Shown: in pieces, positions 1-5,383 of the stretch
Position numbering within the stretch: the stretch's first letter is position 1
Layout: each line of letters starts with the position of its first letter
Source of the DNA: CAYTID01 sp964437735
GTDB lineage: Bacteria; Bacteroidota; Ignavibacteria; UBA10030; BY39
Direction of reading: 5' to 3'
Length of the DNA: 6,991 nucleotides
Assembly: GCA_964437735.1 (NCBI GenBank)
Contig: CAYTID010000104.1
Location: forward strand, 1-6,991
Notes under the pieces: model-generated
Seen by the model: only the letters and a program-made list of their open reading frames with translations
The model's database searches: none
What the model was told of the DNA's origin: nothing
Program-made: the position numbers and the translations under genes

Positions 1-48
1 CAGCGGCCTTTGGAGCCGTATGTGGAGGTTCGACTCCTCCCCCGGCAG
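1..48 (+). tRNA. tRNA-Gln (anticodon UUG), 3' portion, truncated by window start
   Basis: The visible part runs from the anticodon arm to the discriminator base. The anticodon stem pairs 3-7 with 15-19 (one G-U pair) around a 7-nt loop at 8-14. That loop has the conserved U33 at position 9 and anticodon TTG at 10-12, which reads the Gln codon CAA. A 4-nt variable region (20-23) follows. The T arm has stem 24-28 with 36-40 and the loop TTCGACT, which carries the conserved TTCGA. Bases 41-47 are the 3' acceptor strand and G48 is the discriminator, as is usual for tRNA-Gln. The next bases are CAA, so CCA is not encoded and must be added by the CCA-adding enzyme. The 5' half (D arm and 5' acceptor strand, predicted TGCCGGG) lies outside the window. 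The gene is co-directional with rpsE and only 44 nt from its start. The identity rests on the anticodon and is firm provided the missing half is normal. Confidence 0.9.
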
Positions 49-81
49 CAATAGTAAATTAATAATAATGAAATAAATAAC

Positions 82-85
82 GGAG
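82..85 (+). promoter_or_regulatory. Shine-Dalgarno of rpsE (GGAG), supports a TTG start
   Basis: GGAG sits 7 nt before the TTG at 93-95. No ATG or GTG in this frame lies nearby, and the downstream peptide begins exactly where S5 proteins begin, so this site decides the unusual start codon. Confidence 0.75.
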
Positions 86-92
86 TTAAAAA

Positions 93-617
93 TTGGCACG
101 AATAAAAGCAAGTGAACTTGAACTAAAAGAAAAAATAGTTCATATTAACCGTGTAGCCAAAGTTGTTAAGGGTGGTCGCCGATTCAGTTTTAACGCAATT
201 GTAGTAGTTGGCGATGGTAATGGCCACATTGGCGTAGGACTCGGCAAAGCCAATGAAGTAAGCGATGCAATCGCTAAAGGTATTGACGATGCAAAAAAGA
301 ATGTTGTTAAAGTAAATATTTTTAAAGGTACAATCGCTCATGAAGTTATGGCAAAATATGGTGCTGCAAAAGTATTGCTGAAACCTGCCTCGCCCGGAAC
401 GGGATTAATTGCCGGAGGGGGTGTAAGAGCTGTGCTTGAAGCTGCTGGGGTAAAAGATGTTTTAACTAAATCAATTGGTTCACCTAATCCGCATAACGTT
501 GTTAAAGCCACACTGAACGGATTATTAAGTATACGAGATGCACGCACTGTTTCCTCAGTTAGGGGAATATCGTTAGAAGAATTGTTTAATAAAAAAGTAG
601 AATCAACTACTAATTAA
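93..617 (+). CDS. rpsE: 30S ribosomal protein S5
   Basis: Small-subunit protein S5 binds 16S rRNA near the decoding centre and contributes to translational accuracy and mRNA entry. The 174-residue product has the usual two-domain plan. An N-terminal double-stranded-RNA-binding-like domain (about residues 10-77) contains VKGGRRFSFNA and the glycine-rich GDGNGHIGVGLGKA. A C-terminal domain (about 85-160) contains LLKPASPGTGLIAGGGVR and IGSPNPHNVVKAT. The loop at residues 20-30 (RVAKVVKGGRR) corresponds to the region where spectinomycin-resistance changes map in other bacteria and looks wild type. The start is TTG, backed by GGAG 7 nt upstream. No in-frame ATG gives a full-length N-terminus. In standard spc operons rplR precedes this gene; here a tRNA-Gln gene occupies the upstream position. 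rpmD follows after 11 nt. Confidence 0.98.
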   Translation: MARIKASELELKEKIVHINRVAKVVKGGRRFSFNAIVVVGDGNGHIGVGLGKANEVSDAIAKGIDDAKKNVVKVNIFKGTIAHEVMAKYGAAKVLLKPASPGTGLIAGGGVRAVLEAAGVKDVLTKSIGSPNPHNVVKATLNGLLSIRDARTVSSVRGISLEELFNKKVESTTN

Positions 618-628
618 TAAGTATTATT

Positions 629-820
629 ATGGCTCAGAAAAAATTAAAAATTACTCAAGTTTATAGTTCAATCGATACACTCGAAGCGCATAAGAGAACA
701 ATAATAGCTTTGGGCCTCGGCAAAATTCGCAAAACCGTTATTAAAAATGATACACCTCAAATCAGAGGAATGATAGATAAAGTTAAATATCTGGTCAAAG
801 TCGAGGAAGTAAATCAATAA
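629..820 (+). CDS. rpmD: 50S ribosomal protein L30
   Basis: Small large-subunit protein of 63 residues, a normal length for bacterial L30. The family pattern is clear: an initial strand KLKITQVYSSI, then LEAHKRTIIALGLGKIRKTVIKNDTPQIRGMI, then a final strand VKYLVKVEEV. The central GLGKIRKTV segment is the conserved L30 signature. It lies between S5 and L15, its standard place in the spc operon. I see no clear SD before the ATG. The start is 11 nt after the rpsE stop, so translation probably depends on coupling to rpsE or on an unstructured AT-rich leader (inference). Confidence 0.97.
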   Translation: MAQKKLKITQVYSSIDTLEAHKRTIIALGLGKIRKTVIKNDTPQIRGMIDKVKYLVKVEEVNQ

Positions 821-835
821 TTTAAATTGACTGTC

Positions 836-839
836 AGGA
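836..839 (+). promoter_or_regulatory. Shine-Dalgarno of rplO (AGGA), favours ATG at 845
   Basis: AGGA ends 5 nt before the ATG at 845-847. It lies downstream of the alternative TTG at 827, for which no SD is visible, so it argues for the shorter protein. Confidence 0.6.
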
Positions 840-844
840 AAAAA

Positions 845-1321
845 ATGGAAAAAGCATTACTTTCAAATTTAAAATACAAAGAAGGTTCCAGGAAAAAGAG
901 AAAAAGGATCGGACGCGGACAAGGTTCCGGTCATGGTGGAACTGCGACCAAAGGACATAAAGGACAGAATTCACGTTCAGGCGTTAGTTACAGACCATGG
1001 TTTGAAGGCGGTCAGATGCCATTGGTACGCAGAGTTCCTAAGTTCGGATTCACCAATATTAATAGGGTCGAGTTTCAGATAGTGAATATTAACAGACTGG
1101 AAGAATTAGTAAATCAGGGTAAATTATCAGACAACTTGATAAATCCTGAAATCCTGTATAAGTTAGGAGTAGTATCGAAAAAAACAATGCCGGTGAAAAT
1201 ATTAGGTAACGGCGATTTAAAAAATAAAATTGATGTTACAGCTCACGCCTTCAGCAAAACTGCTGTTCAAAAGATTGAAGCAGCTGGAGGAAAATCACAA
1301 ACGATATTATTGAATAAATAA
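845..1321 (+). CDS. rplO: 50S ribosomal protein L15
   Basis: L15 is a late-assembly large-subunit protein whose extended basic N-terminus threads into 23S rRNA. From the ATG at 845 it is 158 residues. The N-terminus LLSNLKYKEGSRKKRKRIG matches the family opening. It is followed by the glycine-rich basic extension RGQGSGHGGTATKGHKGQNS and by the conserved YRPWFEGGQMPLVRRVPKFGF at about residues 49-69. The C-terminal globular domain includes the L15 signature region (about 117-149, from VKILGNGDL through KIEAAGG). An in-frame TTG at 827 would add six residues (MTVRKK). I prefer the ATG because it has an AGGA SD 5 nt upstream and gives the usual N-terminus, though the TTG cannot be excluded. The stop is separated from secY by only 2 nt. 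Confidence 0.96.
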   Translation: MEKALLSNLKYKEGSRKKRKRIGRGQGSGHGGTATKGHKGQNSRSGVSYRPWFEGGQMPLVRRVPKFGFTNINRVEFQIVNINRLEELVNQGKLSDNLINPEILYKLGVVSKKTMPVKILGNGDLKNKIDVTAHAFSKTAVQKIEAAGGKSQTILLNK

Positions 1322-1323
1322 CA

Positions 1324-2658
1324 ATGGCAAAAATAGGCGATAGTTTTCGGAATATTTTTAAAATTCAGGAATTAAAACAGCGCATAATTTATACCGCACT
1401 GATTTTAATCGTGGTTAGAATCGGTGCCCACGTCACGCTTCCGGGTGTAGATGCTTCTGCGCTTGCTGAAGCTGCCCGCAATCAGGCTACTAATACATTA
1501 TTTAGTTTATATAATCTTTTCGTAGGCGGTGCATTTGAAAATGCTGCAATTTTTGCGCTTGGCATAATGCCTTATATTAGCGCATCTATTATCATTCAGT
1601 TACTTGGTGCGGTCGTTCCCTATTTCCAAAAACTTTCAAAAGAAGGAGAAGAAGGACGTAAAAAGATTACCCAGTTAACGCGTTATGGAACTGTAATCGT
1701 TTCAGTACTTCAAGCCTGGGGAGTCAGCGTCAGGTTATTAAATATGCAAGCCGGCGGTGTTCCCATAGTACCTCCTGAGGTTCAAGGTCTATTTTTTACA
1801 TTCAGCACAATAATAATTTTGACATCCGGTACAATGTTTATGATGTGGCTCGGCGAACAGATCACCGAGCGTGGTATCGGAAACGGTATATCATTAATAA
1901 TATTCATAGGAATTATCGCGCTATTGCCGCACGCAATACTTGATGAATATCAATTGATCAGTTCGGGTGCACGCAGTATTATTATTGAAGTTGTGATCAT
2001 TGCGGCAATGGTGGCAATTGTTGCGGGTGTTATTTTAGTTACACAGGGCACAAGACGGATTCCGGTTCAATATGCAAAACGCGTGATTGGTCGAAAAGTT
2101 TATGGCGGAGTTACTCAATATATTCCGATGCGTGTCAACACTGCCGGAGTTATGCCTATCATATTTGCTCAATCGATAATGTTTATTCCAAGCACTATAC
2201 TTACATTTTTCCCCGAGAGCGAAATGTTGACTAATATTTCAAGATACTTTCAATACGATTCTTATTTCTATTCATTCGTATATGGGTTGATGATTGTGTT
2301 CTTTACATATTTTTATACTGCGATTGCTTTTAATCCGAAGGATGTCGCCGAAACTATGCAAAAGCAAGGTGGTTTTATTCCCGGAATCAGGCCCGGAAAG
2401 AATACATCAGAATTTATTGACAATATTCTAACAAAGATAACATTACCTGGATCAATATTCTTAGCAATCGTAGCTGTATTGCCGACTTTTATGATGAAAA
2501 TGGGTGTCACCGGTTCATTTGCAAGTTTCTTCGGCGGAACGAGCTTGTTGATCATAGTTGGGGTCGGTTTAGATACTCTACAGCAGATAGAATCGCACTT
2601 GTTAATGAGACATTACGACGGATTCTTGAAAACCGGTCACTTGAAAGGAAGAAGATAA
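1324..2658 (+). CDS. secY: Protein translocase channel subunit SecY
   Basis: Central pore subunit of the SecYEG translocon in the inner membrane; with SecE, SecG and the SecA motor or the ribosome it moves secreted and membrane proteins. The 444-residue length is typical. About ten hydrophobic segments can be placed near residues 21-39, 72-95, 118-137, 155-177, 186-206, 218-239, 272-296, 312-334, 371-391 and 398-416. Family landmarks are present: the plug region NLFVGGAFENAAIFALGIMP (64-83), GEQITERGIGNGISL (177-191), the cytoplasmic loop RRIPVQYAKR (244-253), PMRVNTAGVMPIIFA (268-282), FNPKDVAE (337-344), GGFIPGIRPG (349-358) and the C-terminal YDGFL. The ATG lies 2 nt after the rplO stop with no separate SD, which suggests translational coupling to L15. 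The gene after it is map; adk, which often sits between them in other phyla, is absent. Confidence 0.98.
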   Translation: MAKIGDSFRNIFKIQELKQRIIYTALILIVVRIGAHVTLPGVDASALAEAARNQATNTLFSLYNLFVGGAFENAAIFALGIMPYISASIIIQLLGAVVPYFQKLSKEGEEGRKKITQLTRYGTVIVSVLQAWGVSVRLLNMQAGGVPIVPPEVQGLFFTFSTIIILTSGTMFMMWLGEQITERGIGNGISLIIFIGIIALLPHAILDEYQLISSGARSIIIEVVIIAAMVAIVAGVILVTQGTRRIPVQYAKRVIGRKVYGGVTQYIPMRVNTAGVMPIIFAQSIMFIPSTILTFFPESEMLTNISRYFQYDSYFYSFVYGLMIVFFTYFYTAIAFNPKDVAETMQKQGGFIPGIRPGKNTSEFIDNILTKITLPGSIFLAIVAVLPTFMMKMGVTGSFASFFGGTSLLIIVGVGLDTLQQIESHLLMRHYDGFLKTGHLKGRR

Positions 2659-2697
2659 TCCGGTCGGAAGAATCGTCTTTCTGTGATTATAATAAAT

Positions 2698-3462
2698 ATG
2701 TCAAAAGGCTTAATAAAATCTGAACATGAAATTGAATTAATGCGCGAGAGTTGCAGAATAGTTTCAGAAGTTTTACGGTTGATGGAACAATACATTAAGC
2801 CCGGAATTACAACAATAGAGCTTGATACGATAGCAGAAGAATACATACGATCGCAGGATGGCGAACCGGCTTTTAAGGGTTATGGTTCAAATAAAAGTAA
2901 ATTATATCCGGCTACATTATGTACATCGATCAATGATCAGGTCGTTCACGGAATTCCGGATGATCGTATGTTGGAAGAAGGCGATATAATTTCGATCGAT
3001 GTAGGTGTCAGAAAGAACGATTATTACGGTGATGCAGCTAAATCTTTTGCTGTCGGAAATATTTCAGAAGAAAAAATAAGACTCTTGAAAATAACCAATG
3101 AGTCTTTATATAAAGGAATTGAGAAAGCCGTAGCCGGTAATAAGGTTCATGATATTTCTGCTGCTGTGCAAAATTATGTTGAACAAGCAGGATTTTCTGT
3201 TGTCCGGGAATTGATCGGACACGGTATCGGAAAGAACCTGCACGAAGAGCCGCCCGTTCCGAATTTTGGTGTTCCGGGAACAGGAGCGACTTTGAAAAAC
3301 GGAATGACCTTAGCAATTGAACCGATGGTCAACGCAGGAACGTATAAAGTTAATTTCGGCTCTGATGGTTGGACAGTTACAACATTCGACGGTAAACCAT
3401 CGGCGCACTTTGAACATACAGTACTAATAACAAACGGTCAACCGGAAATTTTAACAAATTAA
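2698..3462 (+). CDS. map: Type I methionine aminopeptidase
   Basis: Cytoplasmic metalloenzyme that removes the initiator Met from nascent proteins with a small second residue. Counting from the ATG at 2698 it has 254 residues and a complete pita-bread active site. The metal ligands are D101 (SIDVG), D112 (YGDAAK), H175 (GHGIG), E208 (AIEPM) and E239 (FEHTV); substrate-side H84 is in VVHGIP and H182 is in LHEEP. The absence of a long N-terminal zinc-finger extension fits the type Ia bacterial form. A GTG at 2683 in the same frame would add MIIIN. I chose the ATG because SEHEIELMRE then begins at the usual distance from the N-terminus, but neither start has a convincing SD. The 39-nt gap after secY holds a 6-bp hairpin (2666-2681) without a T-tract. 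infA follows 7 nt later. Confidence 0.96.
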   Translation: MSKGLIKSEHEIELMRESCRIVSEVLRLMEQYIKPGITTIELDTIAEEYIRSQDGEPAFKGYGSNKSKLYPATLCTSINDQVVHGIPDDRMLEEGDIISIDVGVRKNDYYGDAAKSFAVGNISEEKIRLLKITNESLYKGIEKAVAGNKVHDISAAVQNYVEQAGFSVVRELIGHGIGKNLHEEPPVPNFGVPGTGATLKNGMTLAIEPMVNAGTYKVNFGSDGWTVTTFDGKPSAHFEHTVLITNGQPEILTN

Positions 3463-3469
3463 CAAACGC

Positions 3470-3688
3470 ATGGCTAAACAAGGTCCCATAAAAATGGACG
3501 GAACAATAATTGACACATTGCCGAATGCCATGTTCCGTGTTCGGTTGGAAAACAATCACGAAATATTAGCACATGTTTCAGGTAAAATGAGAATGCATTT
3601 TATAAAAATATTGGTTGGTGATAAAGTTACTGTCGAATTATCACCCTACGATTTAACAAAAGGCAGAATAACATATCGTTATAAATAA
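3470..3688 (+). CDS. infA: Translation initiation factor IF-1
   Basis: IF-1 is a one-domain OB-fold protein that occupies the 30S A site during initiation and helps IF-2 and IF-3 select the start. The 72-residue product is the standard length. It matches the family along its whole length: IKMDGTIIDTLPNAMFRVRL, then HEILAHVSGKMRMHFIKILVGDKVTVELSPYDLTKGRITYRYK in consecutive blocks. The HVSGKMRMHFIKI segment contains the conserved basic and aromatic residues that contact 16S rRNA. There is no SD before the ATG. The start is 7 nt after the map stop, so coupling is likely. Its last codons contain the start of the rpmJ SD, which overlaps the infA stop codon. The position between map and rpmJ is normal for FCB-group bacteria. 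Confidence 0.98.
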   Translation: MAKQGPIKMDGTIIDTLPNAMFRVRLENNHEILAHVSGKMRMHFIKILVGDKVTVELSPYDLTKGRITYRYK

Positions 3689-3692
3689 GGAG
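3687..3692 (+). promoter_or_regulatory. Shine-Dalgarno of rpmJ (AAGGAG)
   Basis: A strong AAGGAG shares two bases with the infA stop codon (3686-3688) and lies 6 nt before the rpmJ ATG. It is one of the strongest SD sequences in the window and confirms that the very short rpmJ reading frame is translated. Confidence 0.8.
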
Positions 3693-3698
3693 CGTATA

Positions 3699-3815
3699 AT
3701 GAAAGTTCGTTCATCAGTAAAAAAAATGTGTGAAAATTGCAAAATAATTAGAAGAAAAGGAATTGTTCACGTTATTTGCAAAAAGAATTCTAAACACAAA
3801 CAACGTCAAGGATAG
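3699..3815 (+). CDS. rpmJ: 50S ribosomal protein L36
   Basis: This 38-residue gene encodes L36, the smallest large-subunit protein, which binds 23S rRNA and often carries zinc. The sequence starts MKVRSSVKKMCENCKIIRRK, continues GIVHVICKKNSKHKQRQG and ends in TAG. Potential zinc ligands are C11, C14, C27 and H33, spaced C-x2-C-x12-C-x5-H. Classical 37-residue L36 has x4 before the His; the extra residue (KKNSKH) is what I know from Bacteroidota/Chlorobiota versions. This is therefore the zinc-binding (C+) type, not the Cys-free paralogue expressed in zinc starvation. The AAGGAG SD lies 6 nt upstream. Its place between infA and rpsM is standard. Confidence 0.97.
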   Translation: MKVRSSVKKMCENCKIIRRKGIVHVICKKNSKHKQRQG

Positions 3816-3835
3816 ATTTAAAAGTATAATTAATG

Positions 3836-3840
3836 AAAGG
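3836..3840 (+). promoter_or_regulatory. Shine-Dalgarno of rpsM (AAAGG), supports a GTG start
   Basis: AAAGG lies 9 nt before the GTG at 3850. The peptide from that GTG is MARIAGIDLP, the canonical S13 start, so the GTG call is firm even though an out-of-frame ATG (3833-3835) is close by. Confidence 0.65.
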
Positions 3841-3849
3841 AATTATTAA

Positions 3850-4233
3850 GTGGCTCGTATAGCTGGAATTGATTTACCGAAAAATAAAAGAGCAGAAATC
3901 GGCTTAACTTATATTTATGGAATCGGCAGAACATCAGCTCAGGAAATTTTGACCAAGGCTGAAGTTGATTTGAATAAAAAGATTTCAGACTTAACAGACG
4001 AAGATATCGCAAAGATCAGAGCTGTCATTACTTCCGATCATAAGGTTGAGGGGGCTCTTCGCAGTGAAGTTCAAATGAACATCAAACGTCTTATGGATAT
4101 TGGATGTTACCGCGGATTGAGACACAGAAAAGGTCTCCCCGCCCGTGGTCAGAGAACCAGAACCAACTCGCGTACAAGAAAAGGTAAGAGAAAGACTGTA
4201 GCCGGTAAGAAAAAAGCAGCGGCTAAAAAGTAA
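3850..4233 (+). CDS. rpsM: 30S ribosomal protein S13
   Basis: S13 sits in the head of the 30S subunit, bridges to the 50S subunit and contacts P-site tRNA through its basic tail. The 127-residue product opens with the diagnostic MARIAGIDLPKNKRAEIGLT, followed by YIYGIGRTSAQEIL, a helix-two-turn-helix-like segment. The conserved C-terminal block is GCYRGLRHRKGLPARGQRTR (about 85-104), then TNSRTRKGKRKT and a Lys/Ala tail ending AAAKK. The start is GTG with AAAGG 9 nt upstream. This is the first gene of the alpha-operon block (S13-S11-S4-alpha-L17). A nine-codon ATG frame (3833-3862) overlaps the start out of frame and is noted in the findings. Confidence 0.98.
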   Translation: MARIAGIDLPKNKRAEIGLTYIYGIGRTSAQEILTKAEVDLNKKISDLTDEDIAKIRAVITSDHKVEGALRSEVQMNIKRLMDIGCYRGLRHRKGLPARGQRTRTNSRTRKGKRKTVAGKKKAAAKK

Positions 4234-4258
4234 TTTAGAAATAGTAAATTAAATTAAC

Positions 4259-4265
4259 AAAGGAG
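4259..4265 (+). promoter_or_regulatory. Shine-Dalgarno of rpsK (AAAGGAG), supports a GTG start
   Basis: AAAGGAG is the strongest SD in the window and lies 8 nt before the GTG at 4274. It makes the non-ATG start of S11 convincing. Confidence 0.8.
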
Positions 4266-4273
4266 TATAGATA

Positions 4274-4669
4274 GTGGCAAAGACTACAGCAACTGCGGCT
4301 CGGAAAAAAAAGAAATCCCAGGTTGACGTTAGCGGAAAAGTATTCATCAAGGCAACTTTTAACAATGTAATAGTTACCATCGCTGATATTTATGGTAATA
4401 CAATAAGCTGGTCGTCTGCGGGTAAAAATGGATTTAAAGGGTCCAGAAAAAATACACCTTTTGCGGCACAGGTTACTGCTGAAGTGGCTGCGAAAGAAGC
4501 ATTTGCTTTGGGACTTCGAAAAGTTGAAGTTTTTGTCAAAGGTCCCGGCTCAGGCAGGGAAGCAGCTATCAGGTCTCTTCAAGTGGCTGGTTTAGAGATT
4601 TCGATAATACGTGATATTACACCAATTCCGCACAACGGATGCCGTCCACCGAAGAAAAGAAGAGTTTAA
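4274..4669 (+). CDS. rpsK: 30S ribosomal protein S11
   Basis: S11 lies on the 30S platform and helps form the mRNA exit region near the E site. It has 131 residues. A basic, Ala/Thr/Lys-rich N-terminal tail (1-17) precedes the core: GKVFIKATFNNVIVTIAD (21-38), GNTISWSSAGKNGFKGSRKN (41-60), TPFAAQVTAEVAAKEA and VFVKGPGSGREAAIRSL (87-102). The C-terminus ITPIPHNGCRPPKKRRV is the family signature and includes the Asn-Gly pair known to form isoaspartate in E. coli S11. The start is GTG, supported by AAAGGAG 8 nt upstream. The gaps to neighbours are 40 nt from rpsM and 38 nt to rpsD, with no terminator-like hairpin in either. Confidence 0.98.
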   Translation: MAKTTATAARKKKKSQVDVSGKVFIKATFNNVIVTIADIYGNTISWSSAGKNGFKGSRKNTPFAAQVTAEVAAKEAFALGLRKVEVFVKGPGSGREAAIRSLQVAGLEISIIRDITPIPHNGCRPPKKRRV

Positions 4670-4707
4670 TAATAGAAACCAATAAAAATTAAAGGTAACA
4701 ATAAAGC

Positions 4708-5337
4708 ATGGCACGATATATAGACTCAAGTTGTCGATTATGCAGAAGAGAAAAGCAAAAATTATTTTTAAAAGGGACAAAATGCTTCACTGAAAAATGT
4801 CCTTTTGAAAGACGTGGTTATCCTCCGGGACAACATGGTCAATCACGGCGTTTTAAGGTTTCGGAATACGGAATTCAATTACGCGAAAAGCAAAAAGTCA
4901 GGCGCATTTATGGCTTGATGGAAACTCAGTTCCATAATTATTTTCTGAAAGCTCTAAAGCAAACCGGGAGAACGGGCGAATTGCTCGTTAAATTACTCGA
5001 ACGACGCTTTGATAATGTAATTTACCGTCTGGGTTTTGCTCCATCGAGGAAAACTGCGCGACAACTAATTGCACATCGCCATTTTATGGTAAACGATAAA
5101 GTTGTTAACATCCCATCGTATTTACTTAATCCCGGTGACGTGATAAAAGTTCGCGATAATAGCAAACGGTTGGAAGTGATACATTCTTCAATGAAACGTG
5201 TACGCGATAATGCAATGTTCCCATGGTTGAATATCGATAAAGCCTCAATGACAGGCACATTCCTGAATATACCGGAACGAGCCGATGTTCCATTGAATGC
5301 AAATGAGCAACTTATTGTTGAGTTGTACTCAAAGTAA
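4708..5337 (+). CDS. rpsD: 30S ribosomal protein S4
   Basis: S4 is a primary 16S rRNA-binding protein that nucleates 30S assembly; in E. coli it also represses its own alpha operon. The product has 209 residues. The N-terminal domain carries four cysteines, C9, C12, C26 and C31, in the zinc-binding arrangement known from Thermus S4, so this is a C+ version. Next come YPPGQHGQSRR (38-48) and REKQKVRRIYGLMETQF (59-75). The S4 RNA-binding domain spans about 99-160: RRFDNVIYRLGFAPSRKTAR, then HRHFMVNDKVVNIPSYLLNPGD. It ends with the conserved LIVELYSK. The ATG is preceded by AAAGGT 11 nt upstream, a weak and rather distant SD. I see no obvious S4 operator, though an E. coli-type pseudoknot cannot be judged by eye. 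Confidence 0.98.
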   Translation: MARYIDSSCRLCRREKQKLFLKGTKCFTEKCPFERRGYPPGQHGQSRRFKVSEYGIQLREKQKVRRIYGLMETQFHNYFLKALKQTGRTGELLVKLLERRFDNVIYRLGFAPSRKTARQLIAHRHFMVNDKVVNIPSYLLNPGDVIKVRDNSKRLEVIHSSMKRVRDNAMFPWLNIDKASMTGTFLNIPERADVPLNANEQLIVELYSK

Positions 5338-5369
5338 TAATATATAATTGAGGTTTTTTAGAAATTAAG

Positions 5370-5374
5370 AGGAG
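5370..5374 (+). promoter_or_regulatory. Shine-Dalgarno of rpoA (AGGAG), favours ATG at 5384
   Basis: AGGAG lies 9 nt before the ATG at 5384 but only 3 nt before an in-frame TTG at 5378. The spacing therefore favours the ATG and removes two residues (MN) from the longest reading. Confidence 0.75.
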
Positions 5375-5383
5375 AATTTGAAT

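Noticed and set aside
827..844. Longer rplO start at TTG 827
   Set aside because: It adds MTVRKK before the usual L15 N-terminus and has no SD, while ATG 845 has AGGA at 5 nt.
2683..2697. Longer map start at GTG 2683
   Set aside because: It adds only MIIIN. The nearest purine-rich stretch is 12 nt away and lies in a hairpin, and ATG 2698 gives a typical type I N-terminus. Not fully excluded.
3038..3316. Minus-strand open frame of 92 codons inside map
   Set aside because: It lies wholly antisense to a complete, motif-rich methionine aminopeptidase, its predicted protein shows no family features, and it has no operon context.
3816..3849. S4-type translational operator (pseudoknot) before rpsM, as in E. 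coli
   Set aside because: Only 34 AT-rich bases separate rpmJ from rpsM and I see no nested stems able to form the known pseudoknot.
5318..5348. Possible sigma70-like promoter before rpoA (TATAAT at 5343-5348)
   Set aside because: The -10 match is expected by chance in such AT-rich sequence. The candidate -35 elements (TTGAGT 19 nt away, TTGTAC 14 nt away) have poor sequence and spacing.
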